The position numbers were made by a program, and so were the translations under genes. Under the pieces are notes generated by a model that saw nothing but the letters and a program-made list of their open reading frames with translations, searched no databases and had not been told where the DNA came from. From Arthrobacter woluwensis (GTDB lineage Bacteria; Actinomycetota; Actinomycetes; Actinomycetales; Micrococcaceae): a stretch of 64,000 nucleotides of DNA. The stretch lies in assembly GCF_900105345.1 (NCBI RefSeq), contig NZ_FNSN01000003.1, positions 186,001-250,000 on the forward strand, in the 5' to 3' direction. This document shows, piece after piece, positions 42,357 to 50,216 of this stretch; position 1 is the first letter of the stretch, and each line of letters opens with the position of its first letter.

Positions 42357-43041
42357 TTATGGGGTGCATCACCTACACCCAACTGTCCGCAACGTTCCGC
42401 TCTCCGTCCAGATCGGAACGCAGTTGCGCGAGCAGATCATGAACGGAACCTGGCCCATCGGGACCAAGGTTCCGGGTGAGCACGATCTGGTCAAGACTTT
42501 CGGCACCAGCCGCAACACCGTCCGGGAAGCACTCCGCGCTCTTGTTCATCTCGGTCTGCTGGAATCCCGGCCCGGGGATGGGACCTATGTCCGCTCGACC
42601 AGCGAACTCGGCGCAGTGCTGGGGCGTCGCGTCACGGAGGAGTCCACCAAGGAGGTCTTCGAGGTCCGGGAAGCGCTTGAGGTCCAGGCGGCACGCCTCG
42701 CGGCCCAGCGCATCACCGTGGAGCAGATCGACGCCCTCCGCGCCCTCCTCAAGGAACGCTACGAAGGCGCCACGGTCACTGATCGTCTGAATGCCGATGT
42801 GAAATTCCACCACCTGATCGTCGCCGCCTCCGACAACCCGTTGATCGTCGAGTTGCACCGCGGTCTGGAGCCTGCCGTAATCCATGACGAAAGCAACTAC
42901 ACGAGCATGGGTTCCGACGATTTCCTCCGAGCGGAACACGAGGCGATTCTTGATGCGCTCGCGGGCCACGACCCTGACGGCGCGGTCGCAGCCACGCTTC
43001 AATTATTGGATGCCGCAGCGGAGAAGCGCGGCAACGACTAG
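42346..43041 (+). CDS. FadR-type GntR transcriptional regulator (1)
   Basis: 231 residues. Winged helix residues about 18-80 (LVKTFGTSRNTVREALRALVHLGLLES, wing RPGDGTYVR) and an FCD ligand domain with the metal/ligand triad intact (DVKFHHLIVAAS, EHEAILDALAGHD). Binds carboxylate-type effectors and represses target promoters. The ATG at 42346 overlaps the operator; because the -10 ends at 42343, GTG 42364 is an alternative start. Followed by a second, diverged GntR gene 82 nt on. Confidence 0.88.
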   Translation: MSYSYGVHHLHPTVRNVPLSVQIGTQLREQIMNGTWPIGTKVPGEHDLVKTFGTSRNTVREALRALVHLGLLESRPGDGTYVRSTSELGAVLGRRVTEESTKEVFEVREALEVQAARLAAQRITVEQIDALRALLKERYEGATVTDRLNADVKFHHLIVAASDNPLIVELHRGLEPAVIHDESNYTSMGSDDFLRAEHEAILDALAGHDPDGAVAATLQLLDAAAEKRGND

Positions 43042-43105
43042 AGGTTCGTCATCCTCAGCCATCTGCCGTGTTCTCATGAGCAATTTGACTTTGGCCGATG
43101 TTCAG

Positions 43106-43117
43106 TTGTCGTACAAT
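43106..43117 (+). promoter_or_regulatory. -10 TACAAT inside a GntR-type palindrome
   Basis: TTGTCGTACAA (43106-43116) is a perfect NGTN3ACN palindrome and contains most of the -10 TACAAT (43112-43117), which begins 12 nt before the GTG at 43124. A bound regulator would block RNA polymerase; the mRNA would be leaderless. Confidence 0.55.
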
Positions 43118-43123
43118 TGACGG

Positions 43124-43804
43124 GTGCGTTTTGAACACACCCCTCAGCAGCCCTCAAGCGATCCCCGTGACTTCGGCAGGCGCCTTGAACACTGGATCGA
43201 GTCGGGCGTCTGGCCCGAGGGAGGCCTCCTCCCCACCCGCGATGAGCTCACCCGCATCTTCGGCAGCGCCGAGCTGGAGTACACACGTGAGGTCATCGAT
43301 GGGCTCCATCGGCGCGGGATTCTGATCATCAGGCCCGAGGACGGGCGCCTGGTGATCGGAGTGAAGGGCGGGGCCCTGAACAGCTCGACTCTCGAAACGA
43401 CTGAGGGGAATCCGGGGCCGGACTACGAGCGGTGGCGGCTTGTGAATGAAGCCCGCAAGGCGCTTCTCACGCAGGCCGCCCGGTTGGCTGCCACCAGAGC
43501 CTCAGACGACATCGTCATGGAGTTACGCCACCTGTTGGAGCACCCTGAGATCGGCGAGAGCGTGGAAACCGCAGCCACCGGCGGCGAAGATGCTTTCGAA
43601 CGCGAAGTAGTTGTCGCCGCCGGAAACGACCTGATGGTGCGAATCTACGATCGGCTCATGATTCTCGAAGCCACGACCCGGGTCAACGAAGGCATCGAGG
43701 CAGCCCGCACGGAAAATCTCACCCGCGCCCGTCGCGAAGTCCTCACCGCGATCGCTGCACGCCAGCCGACCGCTGCGGCTCTCCTGGCCGACCGTATTCT
43801 GTGA
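43124..43804 (+). CDS. Diverged FadR-type GntR protein (2)
   Basis: 226 residues. The N-terminal GntR pattern is weak (LEHWIESGVWPEGGLLPTRDELTRIFG, helix 3 with EYTREVIDGL). In the C-terminal FCD-like domain the histidines found in both neighbours are replaced: FHRLIV/FHHLIV becomes FEREVV and EHAELL/EHEAIL becomes RREVLT. It probably folds like FCD but does not bind the usual metal or ligand. Leaderless GTG start. Convergent with the third GntR gene, stops 38 bp apart. Confidence 0.75.
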   Translation: MRFEHTPQQPSSDPRDFGRRLEHWIESGVWPEGGLLPTRDELTRIFGSAELEYTREVIDGLHRRGILIIRPEDGRLVIGVKGGALNSSTLETTEGNPGPDYERWRLVNEARKALLTQAARLAATRASDDIVMELRHLLEHPEIGESVETAATGGEDAFEREVVVAAGNDLMVRIYDRLMILEATTRVNEGIEAARTENLTRARREVLTAIAARQPTAAALLADRIL

Positions 43805-43841
43805 ATACCGGCTCGCTCCACCAGCGCTCCGCCGCCGGCAC

Positions 43842-44519
43842 TCAGCCCTGCGCTCGCAGGACCTTGATGCGAACGTGGGCCAGCAGGCGTTCAACGGCCC
43901 GGACACTGCCCGCCACGTCATGGTCCGCGAGAGCGTCCAGCAACTCCGCGTGTTCTGAATGCAAGGACTCCTCCGGCGAGATCTCCGGCAGGACAGTGAA
44001 ATCGAAAACCCTCTCCCGATCCAGCCCCTCATACATCTCCACCATGAGCGAGTTACCCGTCGCCCTCACAATCAGCCGATGAAAAGCGACGTCCGCGCTG
44101 GCCACAGCTTCAGCATCGCCAGCAACCTCACGGGCGCGGAGAACCGACCGCAGTTCGGCGATCTGCTGGTCTGTGATCCGATCCGCAGCAAGGCGCACGG
44201 CGTAGGACTCCAACGCCTCTCGGGCCTCGATCGCGTGAAGTGTCAATTCGTCTTTGACCCATTCGCCCACGAGGCCAGGGAGCTCGGTGACAGCCCTGAC
44301 GAAAGTGCCCTTCCCCGGCAGGGACTCGAGCAGACCCGTGTGGACCAGGTAGCGCACAGCCTCGCGAACTGCGGTCGGGGACGCCGAAAGGATTCCCGCG
44401 AGCGCAGCGTCGTTCGGGATCTTCGCCCCGACCGGCCACTCCCCTGCTCTGAGCAGCCGACGCAGCCGGTCCACGGGTTCGTCGGGCGTGCTGGTGGAAA
44501 GGGACACGGGACGGATCAC
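43842..44519 (-). CDS. FadR-type GntR transcriptional regulator (3)
   Basis: 225 residues, closely patterned on regulator 1: HTH LAGILSASPTAVREAVRYL, wing LPGKGTFVR, FCD residues DVAFHRLIV and EHAELLDALADHD present. No metabolic gene is adjacent; the upstream gene on the other strand encodes a nuclease-family membrane protein. The region 44520-44698 between them shows no clear palindrome. Confidence 0.87.
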   Translation of the reverse strand: MIRPVSLSTSTPDEPVDRLRRLLRAGEWPVGAKIPNDAALAGILSASPTAVREAVRYLVHTGLLESLPGKGTFVRAVTELPGLVGEWVKDELTLHAIEAREALESYAVRLAADRITDQQIAELRSVLRAREVAGDAEAVASADVAFHRLIVRATGNSLMVEMYEGLDRERVFDFTVLPEISPEESLHSEHAELLDALADHDVAGSVRAVERLLAHVRIKVLRAQG

Positions 44520-44698
44520 CTGCGTTCGGGGGCGGGGACGGACAAAAACTTGTGAGTGTGAGTGTACGCCTGGGACTGGCGGCCTCCGGGTCGGTGCCCA
44601 GCCCGCTCCCGGATTCGCCTGGTACCTGTAGAACGGTCCCGTCCGGCCCGTGCCGTGCCGCCGGCGCCCTGCCTCTGCCCCCGACCTCAGGACCCCGC

Positions 44699-45706
44699 GT
44701 GAACCCTCCGAACCCGTCCGTCACCTCCTCTCCGGAGGACCGGCCTCGCTCGTCCCGGCTCCGCCTCCGGGACCGGGTGGCGCTCGGCTGCGCGGCCGCG
44801 GTCACGGCGGCGGCATTCCTGCACCTCGTGCTCCCGGGCCCGGCGGGCACGTTCTTCGCGATCATCCTCCCGTGGCTCTGGATCCCGGCGCTGCTGTGCG
44901 TCGCGTGCCTGCCCTGGGTGCAGCGCCGGGCCTGGGCCGTGCTCCTGGTCCCGGTGCTGGCCTGGGGGCTGATGGCCGCGCCCGCTCTGATCCCCCTGCA
45001 GAAGCAAGCCGCTCCTCAGGCACAGGCCCAGAGCGGCGCCGGGAACGGGACCGGGAGCGGACGGATCACGGTGGCGAGCCAGAACGTGAAGGCCGGCAGC
45101 GGGGCGGACTCCACGGCCCGGGCGGCGGGCGCACTCGCGGAGCGGGGCGCCGACGTCGTGGTGCTGGTGGAGCTCGACGACGCCGGGCGGAGTGCCGCGC
45201 GCGAAGTGCTGGCGGAGCGCTACCCCCACGCTTACACCGTGGGGACGGTGGGCATCTGGAGCCGCTACCCCTTGAACAACACGCGGGCGCTGGGACTGGG
45301 TCTGGGCTGGAAACGCGCGCTGGCGGTGGATGTCGAGACGCCCGCCGGGACGCTCACCCTGTACGCCGTGCATGCGGCCTCGGTCCGGCCCGGGGAACAG
45401 GACGCCCGGGATGAGATGCTCCGGGACCTGTCCCAGGTGATCACCGCCGACGACGCCCCGCGGGCGATCGCGGTGGGGGACTTCAACGCGGTGGCCCAGG
45501 ACCCGGCCCTGGCCGGGATCCGTTCGACCTTGGCGGAGCCTCCGCAAAGCACACCGTCCTTCGGCTTCAGCTGGCCCTCCGGCCTCCCGCTCGCCCGCAT
45601 CGACCACGTGTTCCAGCGCGGGCTTCTGCCCCAGGAGAACACGATGCTGCGCGCCGGCGAGAGCGACCATCTCGCCCTCGTGGCGTCCTTCGCCTTCCCG
45701 CAGTGA
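44699..45706 (+). CDS. Membrane-anchored endonuclease/exonuclease/phosphatase family protein
   Basis: 335 residues from the GTG at 44699 (CAGGA upstream). Three N-terminal hydrophobic segments (residues about 25-100), a Gln/Ala/Gly linker, then an EEP domain (RITVASQNVKAG, VVVLVELDD, VGDFNAV, RIDHVF, ESDHLALVA) exposed outside the cell by topology. The catalytic Asn/Asp/His residues are present. Such proteins act on DNA, phosphodiesters or lipids; the substrate is unknown. A longer frame to 44552 is possible but lacks conservation features. Confidence 0.85.
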   Translation: MNPPNPSVTSSPEDRPRSSRLRLRDRVALGCAAAVTAAAFLHLVLPGPAGTFFAIILPWLWIPALLCVACLPWVQRRAWAVLLVPVLAWGLMAAPALIPLQKQAAPQAQAQSGAGNGTGSGRITVASQNVKAGSGADSTARAAGALAERGADVVVLVELDDAGRSAAREVLAERYPHAYTVGTVGIWSRYPLNNTRALGLGLGWKRALAVDVETPAGTLTLYAVHAASVRPGEQDARDEMLRDLSQVITADDAPRAIAVGDFNAVAQDPALAGIRSTLAEPPQSTPSFGFSWPSGLPLARIDHVFQRGLLPQENTMLRAGESDHLALVASFAFPQ

Positions 45707-45749
45707 CTCCACGAGGCCTTTCGCGCGGGGCTGGTGCAGGAGTTCTGGT

Positions 45750-46511
45750 TCAGCGTTCGCGAGGAGCCGACCGCACCGATCGCGGCGCCGCACTGTCCCC
45801 ACCGTTCCGCACGGCCGCCGGGATCTCCCAGTCGTGAGCGCCGGGGCTCCGGAAGTCCAGGTAGAAGAACCGGCGCCCGGGACCGCTGGCCAGGTACGAC
45901 CGGGTGGTATACACCGAGGTGAAGTCGAGGAAGGCGTCCGGCCCGGCCACCCGGAACCCGGCCCGTCGCAGAAACTCCGGAATCCACGGTTCCGACTCCG
46001 CCTGGATGACCCCGTGGAGGAGCGGCGCCCCGGACAGCCGGTAGTGCCACACGAGCGCGTCGAAGAGGGCCTTGCCGACCCCTCGATTGCGGTGCGCAGG
46101 GTCCACCGCGATCGCCACCAGCTGAGGGGTGTCGGCCAGGCCACGGAGCGTGAGCTCCTCCCGGCGCGCGGAACGTCCGGCCACCGCGTCATGGATCGAC
46201 GCGATGCTGGGGGCTACCACGCCGCCGCCCACCACGATCCCTTCCTGGTCCACCGCCACGAGGACCGTGGTGGCGAGCATGAGCGCGGCGCCGGACCACG
46301 GATCGCCCGCGCCTTTGCCGATGGCCTTACGGAACGCCTTCATCCCTAACGCCCTCCGTGGCACCGCCTTCCCCAGCCGGGGATCCCCGACGCCGTGCTC
46401 CACGAGGAAGCCCTCGCTCAGGCCCGCCTTGGCCATGACACGGACCAGTCCCGCACGGTCCCCCGGCCCCGCCTCGCGGATGGTGACGACACCTTTGCCC
46501 GCCGAATTCAT
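45750..46511 (-). CDS. GNAT family N-acetyltransferase
   Basis: 253 residues from the ATG at 46511 (GGAG 5-9 nt upstream; an in-frame ATG at 46553 lacks a site). The acetyl-CoA loop region is VAIAVDPAHRNRGVGKALFDALV (VxxxxRxxGxG pattern) preceded by the usual beta strands. Roughly 80 residues before the core and a C-terminal extension are unassigned. Substrate unknown. A GntR-type palindrome lies in its predicted promoter, the same word as upstream of the XRE-TPR and first GntR genes, suggesting shared control. Confidence 0.8.
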   Translation of the reverse strand: MNSAGKGVVTIREAGPGDRAGLVRVMAKAGLSEGFLVEHGVGDPRLGKAVPRRALGMKAFRKAIGKGAGDPWSGAALMLATTVLVAVDQEGIVVGGGVVAPSIASIHDAVAGRSARREELTLRGLADTPQLVAIAVDPAHRNRGVGKALFDALVWHYRLSGAPLLHGVIQAESEPWIPEFLRRAGFRVAGPDAFLDFTSVYTTRSYLASGPGRRFFYLDFRSPGAHDWEIPAAVRNGGDSAAPRSVRSAPRER

Positions 46512-46566
46512 CCCCACTCCATCCGTGTCCCCCACGCGAGCACGTGCACACATCTTTCACCATCAT

Positions 46567-46577
46567 ATGTCCTACAT
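46567..46577 (-). promoter_or_regulatory. GntR-type operator upstream of GNAT gene
   Basis: ATGTCCTACAT is the same palindrome as at 42070-42080 on the other strand. On the minus strand it falls between TCGACC and TATGAT, which are 17 nt apart and form a plausible -35/-10 pair, the operator overlapping the end of the spacer and the -10. Confidence 0.55.
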
Positions 46578-46674
46578 TTGTCACGGTCGAGGGCGCTCGC
46601 CGGCCTGTGGACGACGGCCCAGCCCAGCACGGCCGTCGCCGCCCGCAGGTTCCACTCCATCGGTTAACGACCAC

Positions 46675-46702
46675 GGCCCCGGAATCTCACGATTCCGGGG
46701 CC
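46675..46702 (-). terminator. Terminator of tRNA-Lys
   Basis: 12-bp perfect stem GGCCCCGGAATC / GATTCCGGGGCC with loop TCAC, 8 nt after the tRNA. Confidence 0.7.
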
Positions 46703-46709
46703 GTTCCCG

Positions 46710-46782
46710 TGGGCCCTGAGGGGATCGAACCCTCGACCTATGGATTAAAAGTCCACTGCTCTACCAACTGAGCTAAAGGCCC
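46710..46782 (-). tRNA. tRNA-Lys (anticodon TTT)
   Basis: 73 nt. On the minus strand: acceptor GGGCCTT paired with AGGGCCC, D-arm with AGTTGGTAGAGC, anticodon loop CTTTTAA (anticodon UUU), T-arm GAGGGTTCGATCCCCTC. CCA is not encoded. Confidence 0.93.
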
Positions 46783-46928
46783 AACCGTCCCTAGGGACGT
46801 CACTACTCTACCGTAGGCACGCAAGGGGTTCCGGCACCCGTCCCCGCATCCCAGGCGACGTTCCCTCCGTGCCTGCCGGAGCCGTCGTGCGCCTCCGTGC
46901 CGCTCTGGCATGGCACCCGCACCAGGCG

Positions 46929-46934
46929 TAGCGT
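46929..46934 (+). promoter_or_regulatory. -10 element TAGCGT, leaderless start
   Basis: TAGCGT begins 12 nt before the ATG at 46941. Confidence 0.5.
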
Positions 46935-46940
46935 AAGGGC

Positions 46941-47585
46941 ATGAGCGAGAACCCGGGAGCAGCCCCACGGCATCACAAGCCGAAGCCCTTCGCACCCCTC
47001 GATTTCGAACCGTTCGCGGGCGGCGCGGACCCGGCGCGCGTTTCCGAGGCGGCGCACCTCGCGGCGCACGCCCTCGTGAAACACGGCCGCGCCGCGGACG
47101 ACCCGGACGTCACGAAACGCCTCGTCAAGCTCGCGGACCGGCAGGGCATCGAGGTGATCGCAGAACTCTGGGCCGAAAGCCCGGCGCACTCCCTCCCCGG
47201 CGCACTCTGGCGGCTGTACGCGCTGCGCGCCGCCGTCGTGAAGGATCCCGACCGGATGGCCCTGTACTTCAACGCCGGCAAGGAAGGCGCGCAGGTCTCC
47301 CATGTGGTGGCGGGTGCGGCCGAGCCTCCGGGCGCCGACGAGATCCGCCACATGTCCGACGCCATCCTCTCCGGAGCGTTCGACGGCGAGTTCGACGTCG
47401 CGCTGGAACGCTTCGCCGCGTTCTGCCGGGTGATCGCCCTGGGCCAGGCACGCCTGGCCGACGCCGCCGAACTGGGCAACGAGGCGAACGCCACCCGGCT
47501 CACGCGAGACTCCCACCGCCTGGTCCGCACGGCCGACGACCTCGAATTCGCAGCCGCGGCGTGGCGAAACGGCCACCTGGACTGA
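46941..47585 (+). CDS. Conserved protein of unknown function (214 aa)
   Basis: 214 residues, soluble, largely helical. The N-terminus is Pro/His/Lys-rich and the core contains GALWRLYALRAAV, YFNAGKEGAQ and LERFAAFCRVIALGQARLADAAEL. I do not recognise a domain with certainty. The gene has typical GC3 and a leaderless promoter, supporting it as real. It precedes the DUF47-Pit pair by 216 bp and may be independent of it. Confidence 0.75.
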   Translation: MSENPGAAPRHHKPKPFAPLDFEPFAGGADPARVSEAAHLAAHALVKHGRAADDPDVTKRLVKLADRQGIEVIAELWAESPAHSLPGALWRLYALRAAVVKDPDRMALYFNAGKEGAQVSHVVAGAAEPPGADEIRHMSDAILSGAFDGEFDVALERFAAFCRVIALGQARLADAAELGNEANATRLTRDSHRLVRTADDLEFAAAAWRNGHLD

Positions 47586-47801
47586 CGGCGCACTGAATCA
47601 CTCATTCCAGCGGCTGTCAATGTTGACTCCGGGCCACGGAAGTAGAAAACTGAACTTGGTGTCGGGCCGCGAAACCCCCGGGCTTCAACAATTCGCCGCT
47701 TCGAGCGGCCTACCGCCGAGAGGCGTATCCGGTCCGGCACCATTCTCATGCTGAGGTCCGTGCCTCAAGATCTTTACGCCAGCCAAGGACACCGGTACGA
47801 C

Positions 47802-48419
47802 GTGAAACTCAGCCTCTTCCCGCAGGAGACTGCAGGCCTCAAGCTCCTCACCCAGCTGGCCCGCCAGTTGGTGCTGGGCACCGGAACCCTCTCCGAGCTC
47901 CTGGGAGCCCCCGCCGCGGACTTCGACCGCCTGGTCGAGGAGATGCACCAGCACGAGGGCGAGTCCATGAACCTGCATTACGCGCTCCTGACCCATATGC
48001 GCACCAGTTTCATCAACACCCTCCCGCGCGAAGACATGTTCAACCTGTCCCGGTATCTCAACGACGCCATGGAGAAACTGGACGGCGCCGCCGAACTGAT
48101 CGGCCTCTACAAGCTCGAACGTCTTCCCACCCGTGCGGCGGACCAGCTGGAGATCATCACCCGCCAGGCGGAACTCACCGTGGAGGCGATGCGCCGGCTG
48201 GACGACCTGGACGAGCTCGAGGACTACTGGATCGAGGTGCTCCGGCTGGCCAAGCGGGCCGAGCGCAGCCATCGCGTCTGGGTCGCGGACATGCTCCGCG
48301 ACATGAAGTTCGCCCAGTACACCCGGCACCGGGATGTGGCGAACCAGCTCGTGGAGGTCACCAAGGACATGCGCCGCGTCGCCACGAGCGTCGGGGCGAT
48401 CATCGTCAAGGAATCATGA
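47802..48419 (+). CDS. DUF47 (PhoU-like) family protein
   Basis: 205 residues from the GTG at 47802, giving the family start VKLSLFPQETAGL; AAGGA lies upstream. All-helical PhoU-like fold with the conserved stretches EMHQHEGESMNLHYALLTHM and NTLPREDMFNLSRYLNDAMEKLDGAA. DUF47 proteins pair with Pit permeases and regulate phosphate uptake. Its stop abuts the GTG start of the permease gene. A longer in-frame ATG at 47748 would add 18 unconserved residues. Confidence 0.92.
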   Translation: MKLSLFPQETAGLKLLTQLARQLVLGTGTLSELLGAPAADFDRLVEEMHQHEGESMNLHYALLTHMRTSFINTLPREDMFNLSRYLNDAMEKLDGAAELIGLYKLERLPTRAADQLEIITRQAELTVEAMRRLDDLDELEDYWIEVLRLAKRAERSHRVWVADMLRDMKFAQYTRHRDVANQLVEVTKDMRRVATSVGAIIVKES

Positions 48420-49430
48420 GTGATCGCCTTCTTCCTGGTCCTCACGGTCCTGCTGACGGTCACCTTCACCTTTCTCAACGGCTTCCGTGACGTCTCCTCC
48501 GCCATCGCCTTCGCGGTCCGCTCGCGAGCGCTGACCGCCAGCGTGGCGGTGGTGCTGGCCGCCTTCTTCAACCTGCTCGGCGTGGTCCTGGCGTTCCCGC
48601 TCGCGCTCGAGATCGGCACCAACTGGCTGCGCCTCCCCGAGGGGCTCAACGGCCTCAGCCTCCTGGTCTCCGGGCTGGCCGCCGGCATCATCTGGAACAT
48701 CTTCACCTGGTGGAAGGGCATCCCGTCCTCCTCGACCCACGCGCTGCTGAGCGGCTTGTTCGGCGCAGGCGCCGCGGCCATCCTCAAGGGCGGCACGGAG
48801 ATCCCCGAGGCCTCCGCCACGCTGTGGAACTCCGTGGCGCTGCCCCTGCTGCTCTCCCCGGCCCTGGCGTTCCTGCTCTCCTATGTGCTGGTCTGGCCGA
48901 CGACCTGGGTGGCGCGGAATCAGCCGCCCAACGTCGTGAACCGCCGGCTCCGCAGGGCGCAGGCGATCACCGCGGGCGCCGTGGCGTTCGGGCACGGGCT
49001 GCAGGACGGCCAGCGCACGTTCCTGGTCCTGCTGATGGCGTTCTTCGTGGCGGGCTACGAGGACGGCCAGCCGCTCGCGTTCATGATGGTGACCCTCGTG
49101 GCCGCGGCCATGACGGCGGGGACGCTGTTCGGTGGCTGGCGCATCTCCTACACGCTGGGACACCGCATGATCCGGGTGGACCCGCTCCGGGGCTTCGTCA
49201 CGCAGGCGGTCGGCTTCGCGCTCCAGTTCGCCGGGGCCATCGCCCTGAGCTGGCCGATCTCCACCACCCACACGATGGCGGCGGGCATGTGGGGCGCGGG
49301 GACCAACCAGCGCTTCTCCCAGGCCAACCGACCGCTGATCCTGAAGATCCTCGGCTACTGGGTGATCACCCCCGTGGCCACGGCCGCGCTGGGGTTCGTG
49401 TTCCAGATGGCGCTCTCCGCCTTGACCTGA
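48420..49430 (+). CDS. pit: Inorganic phosphate transporter, Pit family
   Basis: 336 residues with two PHO4 repeats: FLNGFRDVSSAIAFAVRSRAL (residues about 18-40) and ISTTHTMAAGMWGAG in the second half, plus KGIPSSSTHALLSGLFGAGAA. About ten membrane segments. Proton-coupled uptake of metal-phosphate. The usual GxxDxxN of repeat 1 is present as GFRDVSS, with Asn replaced. Operon with DUF47 without gap; followed by a hairpin of a dispersed family. Confidence 0.9.
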   Translation: MIAFFLVLTVLLTVTFTFLNGFRDVSSAIAFAVRSRALTASVAVVLAAFFNLLGVVLAFPLALEIGTNWLRLPEGLNGLSLLVSGLAAGIIWNIFTWWKGIPSSSTHALLSGLFGAGAAAILKGGTEIPEASATLWNSVALPLLLSPALAFLLSYVLVWPTTWVARNQPPNVVNRRLRRAQAITAGAVAFGHGLQDGQRTFLVLLMAFFVAGYEDGQPLAFMMVTLVAAAMTAGTLFGGWRISYTLGHRMIRVDPLRGFVTQAVGFALQFAGAIALSWPISTTHTMAAGMWGAGTNQRFSQANRPLILKILGYWVITPVATAALGFVFQMALSALT

Positions 49431-49441
49431 GCGATCCCCTT

Positions 49442-49514
49442 CGCCGAAACAGTGAGTTTCCGCTGAAACAGCGTGTTCAGCTCACTGTTTCAGCGGAAAA
49501 CCACTGTTTCGGCG
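49442..49514. repeat. Two-tier hairpin, GAAAC/GTTTC family, copy 1
   Basis: Outer arms 49442-49454 / 49502-49514 (about 13 bp) and inner arms 49457-49471 / 49485-49499 (15 bp) surround a 13-nt loop between the convergent pit and response-regulator genes. The layout and length equal those of 55195-55267, and bases differing between the copies change together across the stems. Confidence 0.75.
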
Positions 49515-49550
49515 AGGCGGGTCGGGGCAACCCAGAACGCCCCGCCGCCC

Positions 49551-50216
49551 TCACTTCCAGACGTACCGGCGCTCCGGCCGGCCGACGCCCCCGTACCGCA
49601 GGCGCACCACGGCCCGGCCCTCCTCGGCGAGGTACTCCAGATACCGGCGAGCGCTCACGCGGGACGTGCCGAGCACCGCGGCCGCCTCCGTGGCGGAGAC
49701 GTCGCCGTCGTGGTCCTTCAGGAGAGCCTCCACCATGCGCAGCGTCTCGATGCTGCAGCCCTTGGGCAGGGGCCGTTCGCGGTGCGCGACGCCGAAGACG
49801 CGGTCCACATCGGCCTGGTCCGCCACGCTGCCGGACTCGGCGAGCGGGCGGTAGCTCTGCTGGTAGTGCACCAGGCGCTCCGCCAGGTCCTGGGCCGTGA
49901 AGGGCTTCATGAGGTAGTGCACGATCCCGCCCCGCAGCGCCTTGCGCACCGTCTCCATCTCGCGGGCCGCGCTGATGACCAGGACGTCGAGTTCGGGCTG
50001 GAGCGTCCGCATCTCCTGGAGCAGTTCGAGCCCGCTCCGGTCGGGCAGGTGGATGTCCAGAAGCACCAGATCCGGCCGGGTCCGGTCCACCTCCTGAAGC
50101 GCCTGAGCCGCCGTGTGGGCGACTCCGACCACGCCGAACCCGGGGACCTGGCGGACGAATCCCGCATGGACCTTGGCCACCATGAAGTCGTCATCGACGA
50201 TCAGGACCTTGATCAT
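49551..50216 (-). CDS. Response regulator, CitB/DcuR family
   Basis: 221 residues. Receiver domain with acidic pocket DDD (8-10), phosphoacceptor D54 in LVLLDIHLP, and K in LMKPF. The C-terminal helix-turn-helix (SATEAAAVLGTSRVSARRYLEYL) is the CitB/DpiA type. Overlaps the 3' end of the sensor kinase by 4 nt and is divergent, with it, from tctCBA, so it likely activates tricarboxylate uptake. Confidence 0.92.
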   Translation of the reverse strand: MIKVLIVDDDFMVAKVHAGFVRQVPGFGVVGVAHTAAQALQEVDRTRPDLVLLDIHLPDRSGLELLQEMRTLQPELDVLVISAAREMETVRKALRGGIVHYLMKPFTAQDLAERLVHYQQSYRPLAESGSVADQADVDRVFGVAHRERPLPKGCSIETLRMVEALLKDHDGDVSATEAAAVLGTSRVSARRYLEYLAEEGRAVVRLRYGGVGRPERRYVWK

